64,000 nt of DNA. Source: Musa acuminata AAA Group (lineage: Eukaryota > Streptophyta > Magnoliopsida > Zingiberales > Musaceae). Below are positions 12,499 to 25,055 of the stretch, one piece after another. Position numbers and translations under genes: made by a program. Each line of letters begins with the position of its first letter. Within the stretch, counting starts at the first letter, position 1. The DNA lies in the NCBI RefSeq assembly GCF_036884655.1, contig NC_088339.1, positions 29,845,001-29,909,000 of the forward strand. Direction: 5' to 3'. The notes under the pieces are model-generated. The model was given only the letters and a program-made list of their open reading frames with translations. It ran no database searches and was not told the DNA's origin.

Positions 12499-13110
12499 TG
12501 GGCTTAAATATATATTATTTATTTTAATTAATTATACTTAGTATTTCGATCTATATATTTTTAAAAAGTATATTAAATTTTGTATACTTACCGAAACATT
12601 TAATCCTTTTTTTTCGTGTCGTCAATTCTGCTGATTAAAATAGCGTATGTGCTATTGTTTATAAAAAATATTAAAATAAAATTTAAAAAGTAAATCTATA
12701 GTGCTATTCTTATCGTTCAAAAAAATCAGGAGAAAAAAAATGATTTTATTGGGTAATGAAATGAGATAGTGCTATTCAATTCTTTTATCTTTTTTCTCGT
12801 TGTTTTCCGAGATTTTATTATAAACTGAAGTATTCCATAGAAAAAATCTCTCTTGTGATATTGTCTTATCATCCAACTATTATAGAATTGTTAATTTTTT
12901 AACTGTTGTTTTCATAGAAATTAAAAAAAATTAATATAAATGAAAATAGTATTGTAAAATTATTTTTTAATTTGATTTTAGTATTATTTTTTGCATGTGA
13001 TAGTATTTATGGTATTTTCGTCAGTAGAATTGATGATACAAGGAGAAATGAGATTAAATATTTTATTTTTAAAAGTATAAAGATTTTAATTTCTATGTAA
13101 TTAATCATAA
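12499..13110. mobile_element. AT-rich element with long inverted arms, copy 1
   Basis: The left arm (about 12515-12660) and the right arm (about 12990-13105) are inverted copies of each other. Both contain the landmark TTTAATCC/TTTAATCTC followed by a GTCGTCAATTCTGCTGA-like motif. No transposase is encoded, so it would be non-autonomous. The left end shares TAGTATTTCGATYYATA with the element at 22.64 kb. Long inverted arms suggest a Mutator-like or foldback origin; class and exact ends are inferred and no target duplication was found. Confidence 0.5.
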
Positions 13111-13239
13111 GGAATAACGTGTCATCAACCCATCACACGTTTAATCCAACGAAAATTTTTTATATCGGAGAGATGCCTTATCCACACACCGAACATGCCT
13201 TCCATCATTTATAAGGCGCCGGTCTCGGCTACCTGCCTT

Positions 13240-13933
13240 TTGATAGGACATCGCAGTCAGGTCGAAGCGGGTCCCGCTGTGGACCTCTATTCGTTCAGTA
13301 ACGGGGCGGGTAGTTGAGCGGGTGCGCGAATGTAACGAAACGGTTGACGCTGGAGGACCGGCGATCGGTCAAGCAAAGGCAGCCGACTAATTCATCTTGA
13401 CCGTGCGTTGGTGATCCGACGGAGAAGAGAGGACTTGATGCACGCCAGAAGGCGAAGCGTCCGTTGGTCTTCTCCGATGCCGCGCGACACTACGGGATTC
13501 GATGGTTCTAGAAAACAGACGAGGCGACGACGCCGCTGGACTAAGACCACCGCTGACCCTTCGTCTCGGTCGCAGGTGCGAAAGCCTCGAAGAGAAGAAA
13601 GGGGCCTCGATCGAGAGAGGGAGAGAGATCGAGTCGGAGCTTCGCGGCCCCTTCACGGTACGATCTCGGTCGCCTTCGTTTGATCCATTGGCTAATTTCC
13701 CCGTCCAAAGCCCTAAGTTTCGGTGTTGTCCGATTGATCTGTCAACCCTTGAATCCGATCTTTGCGTCGTGAATTCATCTTATCCGTTTTCGATCATTCA
13801 TCATGCTTTCGGTTGTTACTCCATAAACTGAACTAAAAAAGATTGGTGATGTTCTTCTATGAGATCGTTTGTTCTCATGATGTGCAGAGCTCCCACTTCC
13901 AACACCGGAATTTAGGAGGTGATTCTATAGAAG
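13240..13933 (+). promoter_or_regulatory. GC-rich leader of the HSP70-15-like gene with probable leader intron
   Basis: Base composition rises sharply from about 13.2 kb, as in a 5' untranslated region. A donor-like CACG|GTACGA near 13656 and an acceptor TGTGCAG ending near 13887 would remove a 230-bp leader intron just before the coding ATG. ORFs of 90-110 codons in this stretch differ by frame and look like composition artefacts. I saw no convincing heat-shock element by eye. Confidence 0.4.
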
Positions 13934-16900
13934 ATGAGTGTTGTTGGATTTGACGTTGGAAATGAGAGCTGCATTGTTGCTGTTGCCCGCCAACGCGGCA
14001 TCGACGTGGTGCTCAATGACGAATCGAAGCGTGAGACTCCTGCCGTGGTCTGCTTTGGAGAGAAGCAGCGGTTCATCGGAACTGCTGGAGCGGCGTCCTC
14101 CATGATGAACCCCAAGAACACAGTTTCACAGATAAAGCGCCTCGTCGGCAGGAAATTTTCCGATCCCGAGCTCCAGAGGGATATCCAATCCCTTCCATTC
14201 AAGGTGACCGAAGGGCCAGATGGGTTCCCGCTAATCCATGTCAACTATCTTGGTGAGCAGAGGACCTTTACTCCAACCCAAATTCTTGCGATGGTTCTTT
14301 CCGACCTGAAGGGGATTGCCGAGAAGAATATGCATGCGGCTGTTGTGGATTGCTGCATAGGAATTCCAGTGTACTTTACTGATATCCAGAGAAGGGCAGT
14401 GCTGGATGCTGCCACCATTGCTGGATTGCATCCTCTCCAGTTGTTCCATGAGACCACTGCCACTGCATTGGCTTATGGTATCTATAAGACGGACTTCCCA
14501 GAGAATGATCAGCTGAATGTGGCTTTTGTTGATGTGGGTCATGCAAGCATGCAGGTCTGCGTTGCTGGGTTTAAGAAGGGGCAGCTGAAGATTTTGGCAC
14601 ATTCTTATGATCGGTCCCTTGGAGGGAGAGATTTTGATGAAATGCTTTTCAAGCACTTTGCTGCCAAATTCAAGGATGAATACAAGATCGATGTGTATCA
14701 GAATGTACGAGCTTGCCTCAGGCTTTGGGCAGCGTGTGAAAAGCTGAAAAAGGTTCTCAGTGCAAACCCAGACGCACCACTGAACATTGAGTGTTTGATG
14801 GATGAGAAGGATGTGAGAGGGTTTATCAAAAGGGAAGAATTTGAGCAGATCAGCGCCCCAATATTGGAACGAGTTAAACGGCCATTGGAGAAGGCACTTG
14901 TGGAAGCAGGGTTGAGTGTGGAGAATATTCACTCGGTTGAGGTTGTTGGGTCAGGTTCCCGAGTTCCAGCTATTATTAGAATCTTGACTGAGTTTTTCAG
15001 GAAAGAGCCTAGACGGACAATGAATGCAAGTGAGTGTGTTGCTCGAGGCTGTTCACTACAATGTGCCATCCTCAGTCCAACATTTAAAGTCCGGGAATTT
15101 CAGGTATCTATTTCTTCACTTCACTTGATCGAAGTTACGACCAAATCTGTTATATTTAGGCTATAATTATTAATTCACTTGATAAAAGATTTAGATTCGG
15201 AATTGTTTAGTAACTCTTAAGTTCTTTTGAACTTTTGGTTGCACAACCAATTTGCTGATTTAAACATTTGATTGTTTCTCTTGAGATATCTGTTAACTGT
15301 TACTTTTTGGGTACATATGATTGTTCTTGTAGGTCTGTAGTCGCTTTCTACTGAGGTGTATGAAGCTCTTGCATTTAATGTTATTTTGGATATGAAACAA
15401 TATATAAACTGTCCTTGCTTGCTTGCACCCTATTTGTTGTTTCATTGTAAGATGGCTTAATTTCTTAACTTTTAGTTAAATTGTTATCTGTTGGTTTTAA
15501 AGTCGAGGTTTTTAACTTCTTTTCTTGAAAAAAAGAAGTCTTAAGTGATAATATGTTGCACACCTTAGGGCTCCTTTTTTTTGTCTTCACTGGCTCAAGT
15601 ATCCCTTAGACATCTTTTGTCTTGTGTTGCACACCTTGCGCAATGAAATGTGTTTAAAGGACTCTTAAGTGATAATAAATCAACAAGGGGACATAAGTAG
15701 GAATAAACAAAAAACTGGTGCCTTTGATGGGAAATTGTCCATGAAGATGATTGATTAGAAAGAATATTATAAGCAATAATCTCGTTACAGGATTGGTCAA
15801 CTCTGTCACTTTAACTGTCTGATTATCAACTCATATTACTTGTTTAATATTTCATTTAATTAACAATTACTCAGGTGCATTGCCATCTAATTAACAACTT
15901 CTCGTGTGTGATGGCTGTGGTACATTGCACTCTCAACAAAGCTGTTATGCAATATTTGTTGTGTATCTTGTCTAAATTTGAAGTGATCTGTGTGGTTTTG
16001 TCCAACTTTGTACAGCTATGAGGGCTTTGGTTCTATTTAATTTTGTGTTTGATTGCATTTGTGTTCCACAAAGTCTCAAAAAGAAAAGGGTGGTCCGGTG
16101 CACAAAGCACCCATCAGTGTGGTGTATGGGAGACTGCAAAATTAACCTGAAAGCAAAGAGGCTGTTTGCCTGACTCATGCCCAAGCCACCCAAGTAGAAA
16201 AGGGACCACCTTATTGTGGTATTAAGGTTCACCCTCTTGTATTCTTCAGTTAGTTATCATAAGCAAATTATTAGATGGGGAAGAAAATGGAATGTGAAAA
16301 ATAGTTGGTTCTTTATGAATAGTACGTGGGATACAAATACATTTGAGTAAATGCTTACTGATTTGATTTATTATCATTGTCCAAGTATCAACTAATGTGG
16401 TTTAAATGCCTGCTGGTTGTCATACTTTTTGTCTTCATGTAACCAATGTTATTATCTTTCTGCTGGTGGTTGTTTCAGCAATTCTTTTATTTATCTGTGC
16501 GAATCTTTTTTCTGAGGTGTGTGTGTGTCAGCTTTTTTTGTATATGTTTCTGTATACCGGTGCTTGTGAATATGCTTGAACATACGGCTTCTTGTCTTTG
16601 ACATGTGTTATTTCTATGTTTAAAGGTTCATGAGAGTTTCCCCTTGTCAATAGCATTGTCATGGAAAGGATCTACCCCTGATTCCCAGAATGGAGAATCA
16701 GAAAGTCAACAGAGTTCAGTCGTGTTTCCCAAGGGAAATCCAATCCCTAGTGTCAAAGCTCTTACGTTTTATAGATCTAATACTTTTACAGTCGATATCA
16801 TTTACACTGATGGTGGTGATTTGCAAGTTCCATCAAAGATTAGCACATATGCGGTAACTCTCATCTACCTATATATCCCACTGAAATATTCCTTTTTTTC

Positions 16901-19900
16901 CTTTTCTTTGTGTTTGTTTACAATCATGAATCTTGTTGGACAGATTGGTCCTTTCCAATCTGGCAAAGGTGGGATTGTGAAGTTGAAAGTAAAAGTTCGG
17001 ATGAATCTTCATGGAATTGTTTCTGTTGAATCAGCCACTGTAAGTCATGAGAAAGAAGTTGCTGTTCTTGCTGACAGTCAGTCGTGAACTTCGGGCTTTT
17101 TCTAAATAAATAAATGTGCCCTGTTCTTTGCAGATGTTGGAAGAAGAAGAAGTTGATGTTCCAGTGTCAAGCGCTACAGAGCTAACAATGGAGGCTACAA
17201 ATATGGACATGGATGAAGCAACAAATGATTCCTCCAAAATTGAAAATGATGTAAACATGCAGGAAGCTAAAGGTTCGGTTGGTAATTCTAGTGGTGGGAT
17301 TGAGAATGGGACATCAGAGATCGAGGAAAACGCTGTGAGGATGGAGACAGATACCAAGGTTTGTATATCTTAGCTTGCTCGTCTTGTTACCATTGGTTAT
17401 TTATGGGTCTTTAAAAGCTTCAAAAAAAATTATACAAAAAGATGAAAAGAAAATTTTGCACTTTTTTTTTCTGTGGATCTTTTGCATTAACATCATATAG
17501 CAAGACATCGTTTACTAAGCTGAGAGAGAATTTATTTTGCACTTTTATCATACTATTAGTTTGAAGGTCAATATAAGATTGGAAAGGAATGACAATGGAC
17601 AATTTTTTGTCATTGACAGAGAAAACACCAAGCAACAATTAATGAGAGAACAGAGAATAATGTGTCAATGAATTCTCATGGAAACTCTAAAATCTGTGAC
17701 ACTTGAAAAGAGTAAAAAGTTCACTTCAAGTGGATGCTTGAGCACAGAACGAGTTCTACTGAAAATCCTGGAAGTTGCTAAATTCTAAGAAAAAAAGAAA
17801 TTGAGGTCACTAGAATGACAGATAATTATAGTTTTACAAATTCCAGATCAGTCAGCATCAATTTCAAGTTGTTCAACAAGCAAGAGAGGATTACCTTTTG
17901 TTTGCTCTAGGAACGGTAGAAAGTCATCATAAAAAAGGTGCACAGCATTTGTTGTAGACTTGGGTACACAATTTTGGTGAGAACAGTTGTAGTTCCAGAA
18001 CTGTAAATATGGACATGATATATAAAGGTTAATTTGGGTTTTTTCTTCCATGTGTTGATTTGTTGTTTGTGGATTAACTAGACTATGCTTGAGTGGACCA
18101 CCATAACTGTGGAGAATTGTTGAGGTTGGTGAGTAGAATTCCATATATTCTTCCACAAGATTTTCTTAGAAACTAAACTGGCATTAGCATTTATTGTTTT
18201 CTTTTTAAGGTACCTTTCAATAGGATCACCTATATCACGTTTTTGATAATATACAGCGAGGCCAAAAATAATCTTGAATTAAGAAAATAAAATGATCCTG
18301 TTATGGGCCATAGATGACTGTCTTTGTTGTGCTTTGGCTAATTAGCAACATTATTATTGAATGAAGTCCGAGCATAAGATGTGTATATTGTCTTCTTCAT
18401 AGATAAAAGCATTTGTAATTGTTGAAGTTCACTTCTTTTTTCTTTCTTTGTTGATCATGGCACCTTTTGCTTTTCAACTAATTATAAATTTTTAATTGTT
18501 AACCATTGGAATTAATTGTTGTTGCTCTTAATTATACAATTCTTGAATAAATCACTTGTTATAAGAATTAAAAAATAATAATAATAAGATTGTCAATTAC
18601 AAACAGTTGCTGATTACTCAGTGGTTGAGCTTCAGCTTTTGGTACTTTATTGGGGTGACCTTTACATCTATAGTATTCTCTCTTTGGATCTTTTTGTATG
18701 TTAGTTGTAGCTATGTTTGTTCCTTAAATTAACTCTGTAATATATAAATTCTCATTCTTTTACTACCACCATGTATCATGGAACCATTTCATGCCACCGA
18801 TGGTTTGAGATGCACATATCATGGGACCATTTCTAGCCTTTTGACTTGGTGTTGTGATTTGAGCTGAAGATTATGTGTTGTGCAGGTGGAAGTTCCTAGA
18901 AAGGTCAAGAAAACCAACGTTCCCATAACTGAATTGGTTTATGGTGGGATGTTAGCTGAAGAATTGCAAAAAGCAGTTGAGAAAGAGTTTGAGATGGCTC
19001 TCCAAGACAAGGTGATGGAAGAAACTAAGGACAGGAAAAACACTGTGGAGGCATATGTGTATGACATGCGAAACAAGGTATGGTATTTCTTTTTCATCTT
19101 TCCAATGTGGATTCGGCCTTTTTAATTTGAACTGATCCTAAATTCTTGATATGCAGCTGCATGACAAATATCAGGACTTTGTAACATCAACAGAGAAGGA
19201 AGAGTTTATTGCAAAGCTACAGGAAGTTGAGGATTGGTTGTATGAAGATGGAGAGGATGAAACAAAGGGTGTTTATGTTGCTAAGCTTGAGGAGCTCAAA
19301 AAGGTATATGGTTGCATTGGGACGTAGCATGCAACTTAAGAAAATGGCAGCTGTTTGATGCTTCTGATAATGCCTTGTCTTGTTTCAGACAGGTGATCCG
19401 ATTGAAGAGCGTTACAGGGAGTGGGCAGAGAGAGGTCCTGCTATTGATCAACTTGTTTATTGCATTAATAGTTTCAGAGAAGCAGCATTGTCCAGTGATC
19501 CTAGATTTGATCACATTAATATAACTGAAAAGCAGAAGGTAAATGTACAAGAGTATATCTTCTTTTCACCCAACTAGCTTTTTATTTTGGTTATGATGGT
19601 ATTCTTTTTGTCAAGGACCTTGAAATTTCTTGCTCTTAGCTGTAGATAGGAAGATGCCTAGAGCTAGATTGTTATCGTATATGAAAAAACCTGAGATCTG
19701 TAGTTAAAATTATAGATTTCACATGTTCTCATTTAATGACCAGGGACAATGATCGTTTTCATTTGTGCACTATTGTGGTCAGATTAATACTTATTGCAAG
19801 TGTTGATCTTGATCCAGCACAGGGAATTAGATTACAATAGCTAGTGTTATTGATGATAATTAATAGAGATTCTGTTGTAACATACCTGGTTTGTTGATTG

Positions 19901-20591
19901 TTAAATAGGTGATTAATGAGTGTGGTGGAGTAGAAGCATGGCTAAGGGAGAAGCAGAAGCTGCAGGATGCTTTACCCAAATCTGCCACTCAGGTTCTTCT
20001 TTCTGCAGATCTGAAGAGAAAAGCTGAAACATTAGACAGGTAAAGTACATCAGTTTGTTTCACCTTTTATGAAGTGAAAGATATTTACCTTGGATTATTA
20101 TTATTATTTTTTTCATGCCAAGGCTATGAATTGTGATGCTAGGCAATTAAAGTTTATTTGTAGACAGTTTAAATGAGATCTGCCTTGGGTTTAAGGATAG
20201 GTTTTCCGCATGCATGATGTTCTATCATACTTTTGCTAGTTCTCTTCAATTGTATATAGGCTTGTCACTAATCGATAAAAATGTTAATAGCAGTCCTATA
20301 TCTTGGTGTATGAAGAGATGCTCAATCAATTTTAGATTCCTATTTCTGTTGGCTATATCTAAAATATATATTTTAATCTGAGCAACTTACACAGCTTACC
20401 TAGACTGTGATATATCTCTCTGAAATTAATGACCATAGATATATCCGTACAGGTTTTGCAAGCCAATAATGACAAAGCCAAAGCCACCTCCAGCCAAGCC
20501 ACAACTCCCTCTAACTGAGATGCCAGCAGCTCAACCCCAAACCGGTGAGCAGCAGCATATGGGAAATCGCACTGCTGACGGTAGCAGTTAG
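13934..20591 (+). CDS. HSP70-15: HSP110-like HSP70 (HSP70-14/15 type), tail truncated by an in-frame stop
   Basis: Nine exons join in phase: 13934-15103, 16626-16853, 16944-17039, 17134-17358, 18886-19077, 19157-19303, 19389-19538, 19909-20039, 20453-20591. All borders are GT-AG. The product is 825 residues, near the 831 of Arabidopsis HSP70-15. Exon 1 encodes the whole ATPase domain (GFDVGNES near the start, VVGSGSRVP near 340); the rest encodes a beta domain with an acidic loop in exon 4 and the helical lid. HSP110-class proteins act in the cytosol and nucleus as nucleotide-exchange factors and holdases for HSP70. Odd point: the last exon ends at TAG 20589-20591, but the same frame continues for 21 codons to TAA 20655-20657 and includes SMDTDKSE, the kind of tail these proteins normally keep. 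The stop is therefore a recent nonsense change or a base error. The gene is otherwise intact. Confidence 0.94.
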
Positions 20592-20657
20592 GTGCCGCCA
20601 ACAACAGCTCCTGATTCAATGGACACTGACAAATCAGAGGCTGAATCTGCGGCATAA

Positions 20658-21883
20658 AGAGTATTTAGAAGCAGTTCCAGACTACTAATTGTTTGGGTTG
20701 GAGCCATATGAGATGATATGTATGGTGGTCATCTACACATTATTGTAGCAAAATTTAGTCATGCGAAAATGAGTGGAAAGAGATCTACAGATTCTGAGTG
20801 GGTCCTTTGGGTCTTATGCTGGTGGATTGGTTTCTCCAGTTGCAATATGCCAATTTTGTCAATTGACTACACGGTTAAGTTATTGCTTCTATTGTGCTTA
20901 TTACCCTGCCGATATATGAGTAGACACAGGCCGGCCTTACTATTGATTTGAAGGGGAGGTACCTCGTCGAGTCTCTTATCCTTCATAGACAGGAACTCAT
21001 CCAATGACCTGTGTGAACTTTGGATGGCTACTGTGTTTTACATATAGAGACTGATCATGACCTCAAATTAAAATAAGAAGCTGTTTCTTCACATAGCCCT
21101 AAAAGACCATTTTTTATCTTAGAAAAGTACAAAAATAAGATGAAGTGATATGTTCATCAAATCGTCAAACCTTTCTTTGAAGTCTTAAAAGGTCAAAATA
21201 TACGAGGAAACCACATGCAACATCTCCGTGGCCATATAATAAGCCCAGAACCACAAATACGATTATGTTATTCTATAAACAATTTGGTCAAGAAAAGGAG
21301 TGCCACAGAACTGATCAGCAAAGTTCCGGAGTATTTTTTTTTAGGGAAAATTATTAACTACTCAATTACAGAATTGAAACATACAAAAGTGTCAAGTTGA
21401 GCAGGCTTTTCAGCCCATTCGATGACATGCTCATGGTGGAGGCCTCTAGAGGCAAAAACTAACATAGAGAGTTGCCATACTACTCTATCAGCGAAGTCTA
21501 TATTTTCCAAGTTAAATAGACAATACATATTCTTGTAATCAAATAGAACAACAGAGATCAGATAATCCAAAGATCATACAAAAAAATCGACCAGTGGTGG
21601 TAAAAGTCAACTAGATACCACGATTTATGTTATAGCGGATCGTATTCATCATGAAAGTCATAGTATAACTACATTCAAAATACAGTTATTTTTGACATGA
21701 ACGAGGTACTCGTGGGCAAATTCAATTATGTAATGATACGTAAAACTCAAGACACATTTCGCAATGTTCATGTTATGATATGAATAGCTCTGATAACTAC
21801 CATGTATGGCAACAGAAAGAGGGGTTCTGCGTAACCAGTATAGCACAATAACCATGTTGCACGTGCGTGACAAAGCAAAGCTC
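20658..21883. other. 3' flank between convergent genes
   Basis: This stretch holds the 3' untranslated region of the HSP70-15-like gene (plus) and then that of the small coiled-coil gene (minus), which converge here. Several AATAAA-like A-rich stretches occur, but no single terminator can be fixed. No ORF with family resemblance was seen. Confidence 0.5.
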
Positions 21884-24732
21884 TTAAACGACCTCAGGGC
21901 CATTGAATATCTGCAGCACAGCAATAGCTGTTTTCTGCATATGTTCTTTCGCTTCCTCCAGTGCTTTACCCCTGACTTCCACCGACTCCTTGCATTTCTC
22001 TATCTCTTCCTTTATCTCTGCAGAACTTTGCTCGATCTCACTGTTTGAGTTAAATGTTTTTACTAACATGTCTAAGAGAACACAGAACACTACACCCCTG
22101 CTATAATATTACTGAAGGTACTATATTTATTATCCAACGCCGCACATCAAATGTTTTCACTGACATGTCAGAAAGCCACAAAGAACAATGCATCCCTGTT
22201 ATGGTATTATTGAAGGGACCACACGTAATTCTCAACTCCAGCATACGAAGGTCTTACACTAAGATTAGGCATATCAAGTACTCTTACTGGATTAGCTTAA
22301 TTTGAGATTTGGCATGAGAAGTACGGGGTACCTTGAACAGGTTCTTCTTTAAGATCAGTTGACATAGCCTTGACGCTCTACTAAGTGAATAACTTGGCAA
22401 TGAAACTCATATTTTCCAGTAAACTGTTCATTTGTCTAATTGTAATATTGTAGGGTGCAAACATCTTCTAATTTTCTATAGCGAAAAAGTAGATATAGCT
22501 GATAAAAAGTCTCACCTAGTCATTTTAAGCATGCTCTGCATAGCTTCTTGCACTTGCTGCCACGTATCTGCATTCACCAAGATGTGACAATTTTAAAGTC
22601 ATGTAACAAGATTATAAAGGTAACAACACTCATGTCAACAGGGCTAATTATATATTATTAACCTCTAGTTAGATTCCTTAGTATTTCGATTCATAGATTT
22701 AAAAAAATTATATTAGAATCCCTGTAATTATGAAGATGAAATATTTAGTTCCATTTATCTTAACGTTATCAGTTTTATTGACAAAAGTACGAAAACGATA
22801 AACAAAAAAATAATTTCAACATCCTAGTTATGTTATCAGGGGTGGCGGGCGGCGACACCGCTAAAGGTCACGAGTGACTATCGTGGATGAAGAGGAAGAG
22901 TGATAGCAAGATGCGAGGCAAAGGGAGAGGAGGAAGAGGACGACGCAGATGCAGAGCATCTGCATCGACACCAATGCAGTTGCTAATGATGCTGACGTAA
23001 ATGCAGAGCAACGAAAAGGTCGCTTGACATCTGCATCTATGTTGACGTCTACATCGACACTGACTACCGAGCGATGCTGACACAGATGCAGAAGTAGTGA
23101 AAGGATCACTCGACATCTACGTCGACACTGACTCAAATGCAGAGTAATGCCGCTCTACATCTGCATCTGTGTCGGTGCTGACGTAATTGTATAGCGATAC
23201 TGGTGCAGATGTATAGGATCGACATCTGCATCCTACTCCTCTCCCTTTACCTCAACTTTCACTGTAACTCTTCCTTCTTATCCATAATAAATTTTTTAAA
23301 TTTAGAGATTAAAATATTAAAATTATTTAGATACAAGAGATAACATGTAATTAGCCCGATAGAAAACGAGAGATCATAAAGGAAAGCTGATGCTTCACGA
23401 GGTTCAAAAGATGAATACGCGTGTTTTACATTCAAACAGAAAAGGATAGGTAGAGCCTATCAGAACATATTTCGTTAAAGGTAATGAAAGCGTATAAAAG
23501 AGAATCATGTTCTGGTCAATAGAAGTTTCGAGCCTTTTGACACCTAACCACCCTCTTCACCAATCTCTCAGATATAACTCCTCTCTGTTTGCAGAACAAA
23601 CGACCTCAGGATTGGAGCCCGGCCATTTAGTTTTGAGGATTATTGGCTGAAAAGCCCTCATCTTTCGATACATCAGAGTTAAAACGCCGGTGGACAAAGA
23701 AATCAATGGTTAGATACATAGATTAATGACGCTACAGGCAACATCAAAAGAGAACAGAGCCTTCACAACAACGAATCAACGTTGTATCCTCGACTCAAAT
23801 AAGAACCATATGACCTACTGCTCGCTGAGCATACTCATCGGAAAGAGGTTCAAAGCACGCCGGACCAAAGAAGGCGACCAGAATACCATGCACTTCAACA
23901 AAATGGCCAGTGGAAAATGGAACACGAACTGGATTATTAAGGCACGCACTCCAACATGTCGCTCACCGGCCACTCCAACGTAAGTGACGAACTAAATTAA
24001 CTTTCTTCCAAAACATCTTTGTTGTTAGCACTTCTTGCCACATAATCCTCTTTATCCGAAACGTTATTATCGGTTCATCCTCATTTCTCTAAGAAATATA
24101 GCATTCAAATAAGAATTTCTTCGCATAATAATCGGATTAAGATCTCATGATGGATCTGTTTTCTCTCTTGCAAATGCTTTCCAAAAATTACATCTAGAAT
24201 ACCTAGAAATTCCAGATAAATTTCCAACCAGCAGAGTCGAGTAACATGGATAATTAAGCAGTAAAAGATGTAAGCAAGGGCTTCGATATAATATTCATCA
24301 GAATCTATTTTTGGAAAACCTCTCTCGAATCTGAACTAGAAGAACGCGTAAAATTTAGAGGTAATTATATATCAGTCAAGAAATTGAGGAAGGCCTCGTT
24401 GAGGAGCAGATTAGTATCGGGTGTGCATATGGCATGCAAATATCCATCAAATTTACAACACAAATTGAACGAGGTGAACCATTTCTTCCATCCTGAATCG
24501 AAAACTAGTGATCTAGGAGATGTATGAAATCGCAGAGCGATTCCTACCCCGATTCTCCAGCGATCTACTGATTTAAGCAAGACGACGACACAAACATGTA
24601 GGGTTTAGGGGGAGAGGAGATTCTACCGAAGAGGATCGCCGAGATGTGGGATTCGGCTTCAGGATTGGCGAGGGCTTCCCGCGGAGAAGAAGAGGAGGAA
24701 GGGCTCGCAGCGATCGCCTTCGCGTGATCCAT
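21884..24732 (-). CDS. Small conserved-looking coiled-coil protein, 104 aa, function unknown
   Basis: Three minus-strand exons join in phase with GT-AG borders: 24627-24732 (35 codons plus one base), 22516-22567 (52 bases) and 21884-22040 (to TAA). The product is 104 residues. The N-terminus has a poly-Ser stretch and the motif PREALANPEAESHI. The middle reads FDTWQQVQEAMQSMLKMT. The C-terminal half is a charged heptad-like helix (EIKEEIEKCKES onward) that should form a coiled coil, ending in NGPEVV. No signal peptide or membrane helix is present. I cannot name the family with certainty; short plant proteins of this pattern are catalogued as uncharacterised or as presumed spindle-checkpoint-like components, and that label is unproven. 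The perfect phase match of three short exons over 2.8 kb is the main evidence. The start is supported by the GC-rich 5' end. Confidence 0.75.
22639..23358. mobile_element. Inverted-repeat element, copy 2, in intron 1 of the coiled-coil gene
   Basis: The ends read GGGCTAATTA (left) and TAATTAGCCC (right), a perfect 10-bp terminal inverted repeat, with AT-rich arms inside. The core (22850-23230) is a degenerate tandem array of GACATCTGCATCGACAC-like units. The right-end motif CTAATTACATGTTATC, read on the minus strand, also occurs at the left end of the element at 52.64 kb. No coding capacity is visible. Target duplication not recognised; class uncertain (Mutator-like MITE is my best guess). 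Confidence 0.55.
22860..23230. repeat. Degenerate tandem array (GCATCTGCATCGACAC-type units)
   Basis: Motifs such as GACATCTGCATC and their inverse GATGCAGATGT recur at intervals of roughly 45-60 bases in both orientations. Reading frames across it give cysteine- and serine-rich nonsense. It forms the core of the surrounding inverted-repeat element and could fold into hairpins. Confidence 0.5.
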
Positions 24733-25055
24733 GTCGTGGCGAAACAGAAAGGTGAAGGGGGGAGACGAGCGAAGAGCGGCTATTTATACTCGTTCGCTTT
24801 AGGAGGGAAATAATATTTGAAAATATTCGGAGTTGCAGTTGATCCCACGGTGTGGGTTGAAACAACCACTTGTAGCTTAATCCTGACCGTTCAAATCAAA
24901 GAGATGTTCATTCGTGGACGATCGTGTCGCGACAGCCGGACAACTTAAGAACCGAAGAATGCTGCTGGTCCTTAGGAAATAATATTATTTTAATTACCAT
25001 ATTTTTTTCTCCAAATAATTTGATTTGTAAAGTAATAAATAATCTTAATATTGTT
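24733..25055. other. Promoter side of the coiled-coil gene, then AT-rich spacer
   Basis: The first 80 bases are GC-rich and purine-rich, as expected of a 5' leader for the minus-strand gene starting at 24732. A TATTTATA sequence at about 24780 on the gene strand could serve as a TATA element at the right distance. Nothing else recognisable follows. Confidence 0.35.

Noticed and set aside
13408..13831. Overlapping ORFs of about 90-110 codons before the HSP70 gene
   Set aside because: They lie in the GC-rich leader, differ by frame, and show no similarity to known proteins.
14231..14932. 233-codon antisense ORF within HSP70 exon 1
   Set aside because: It is the complement of strongly conserved HSP70 coding sequence; its translation resembles no family.
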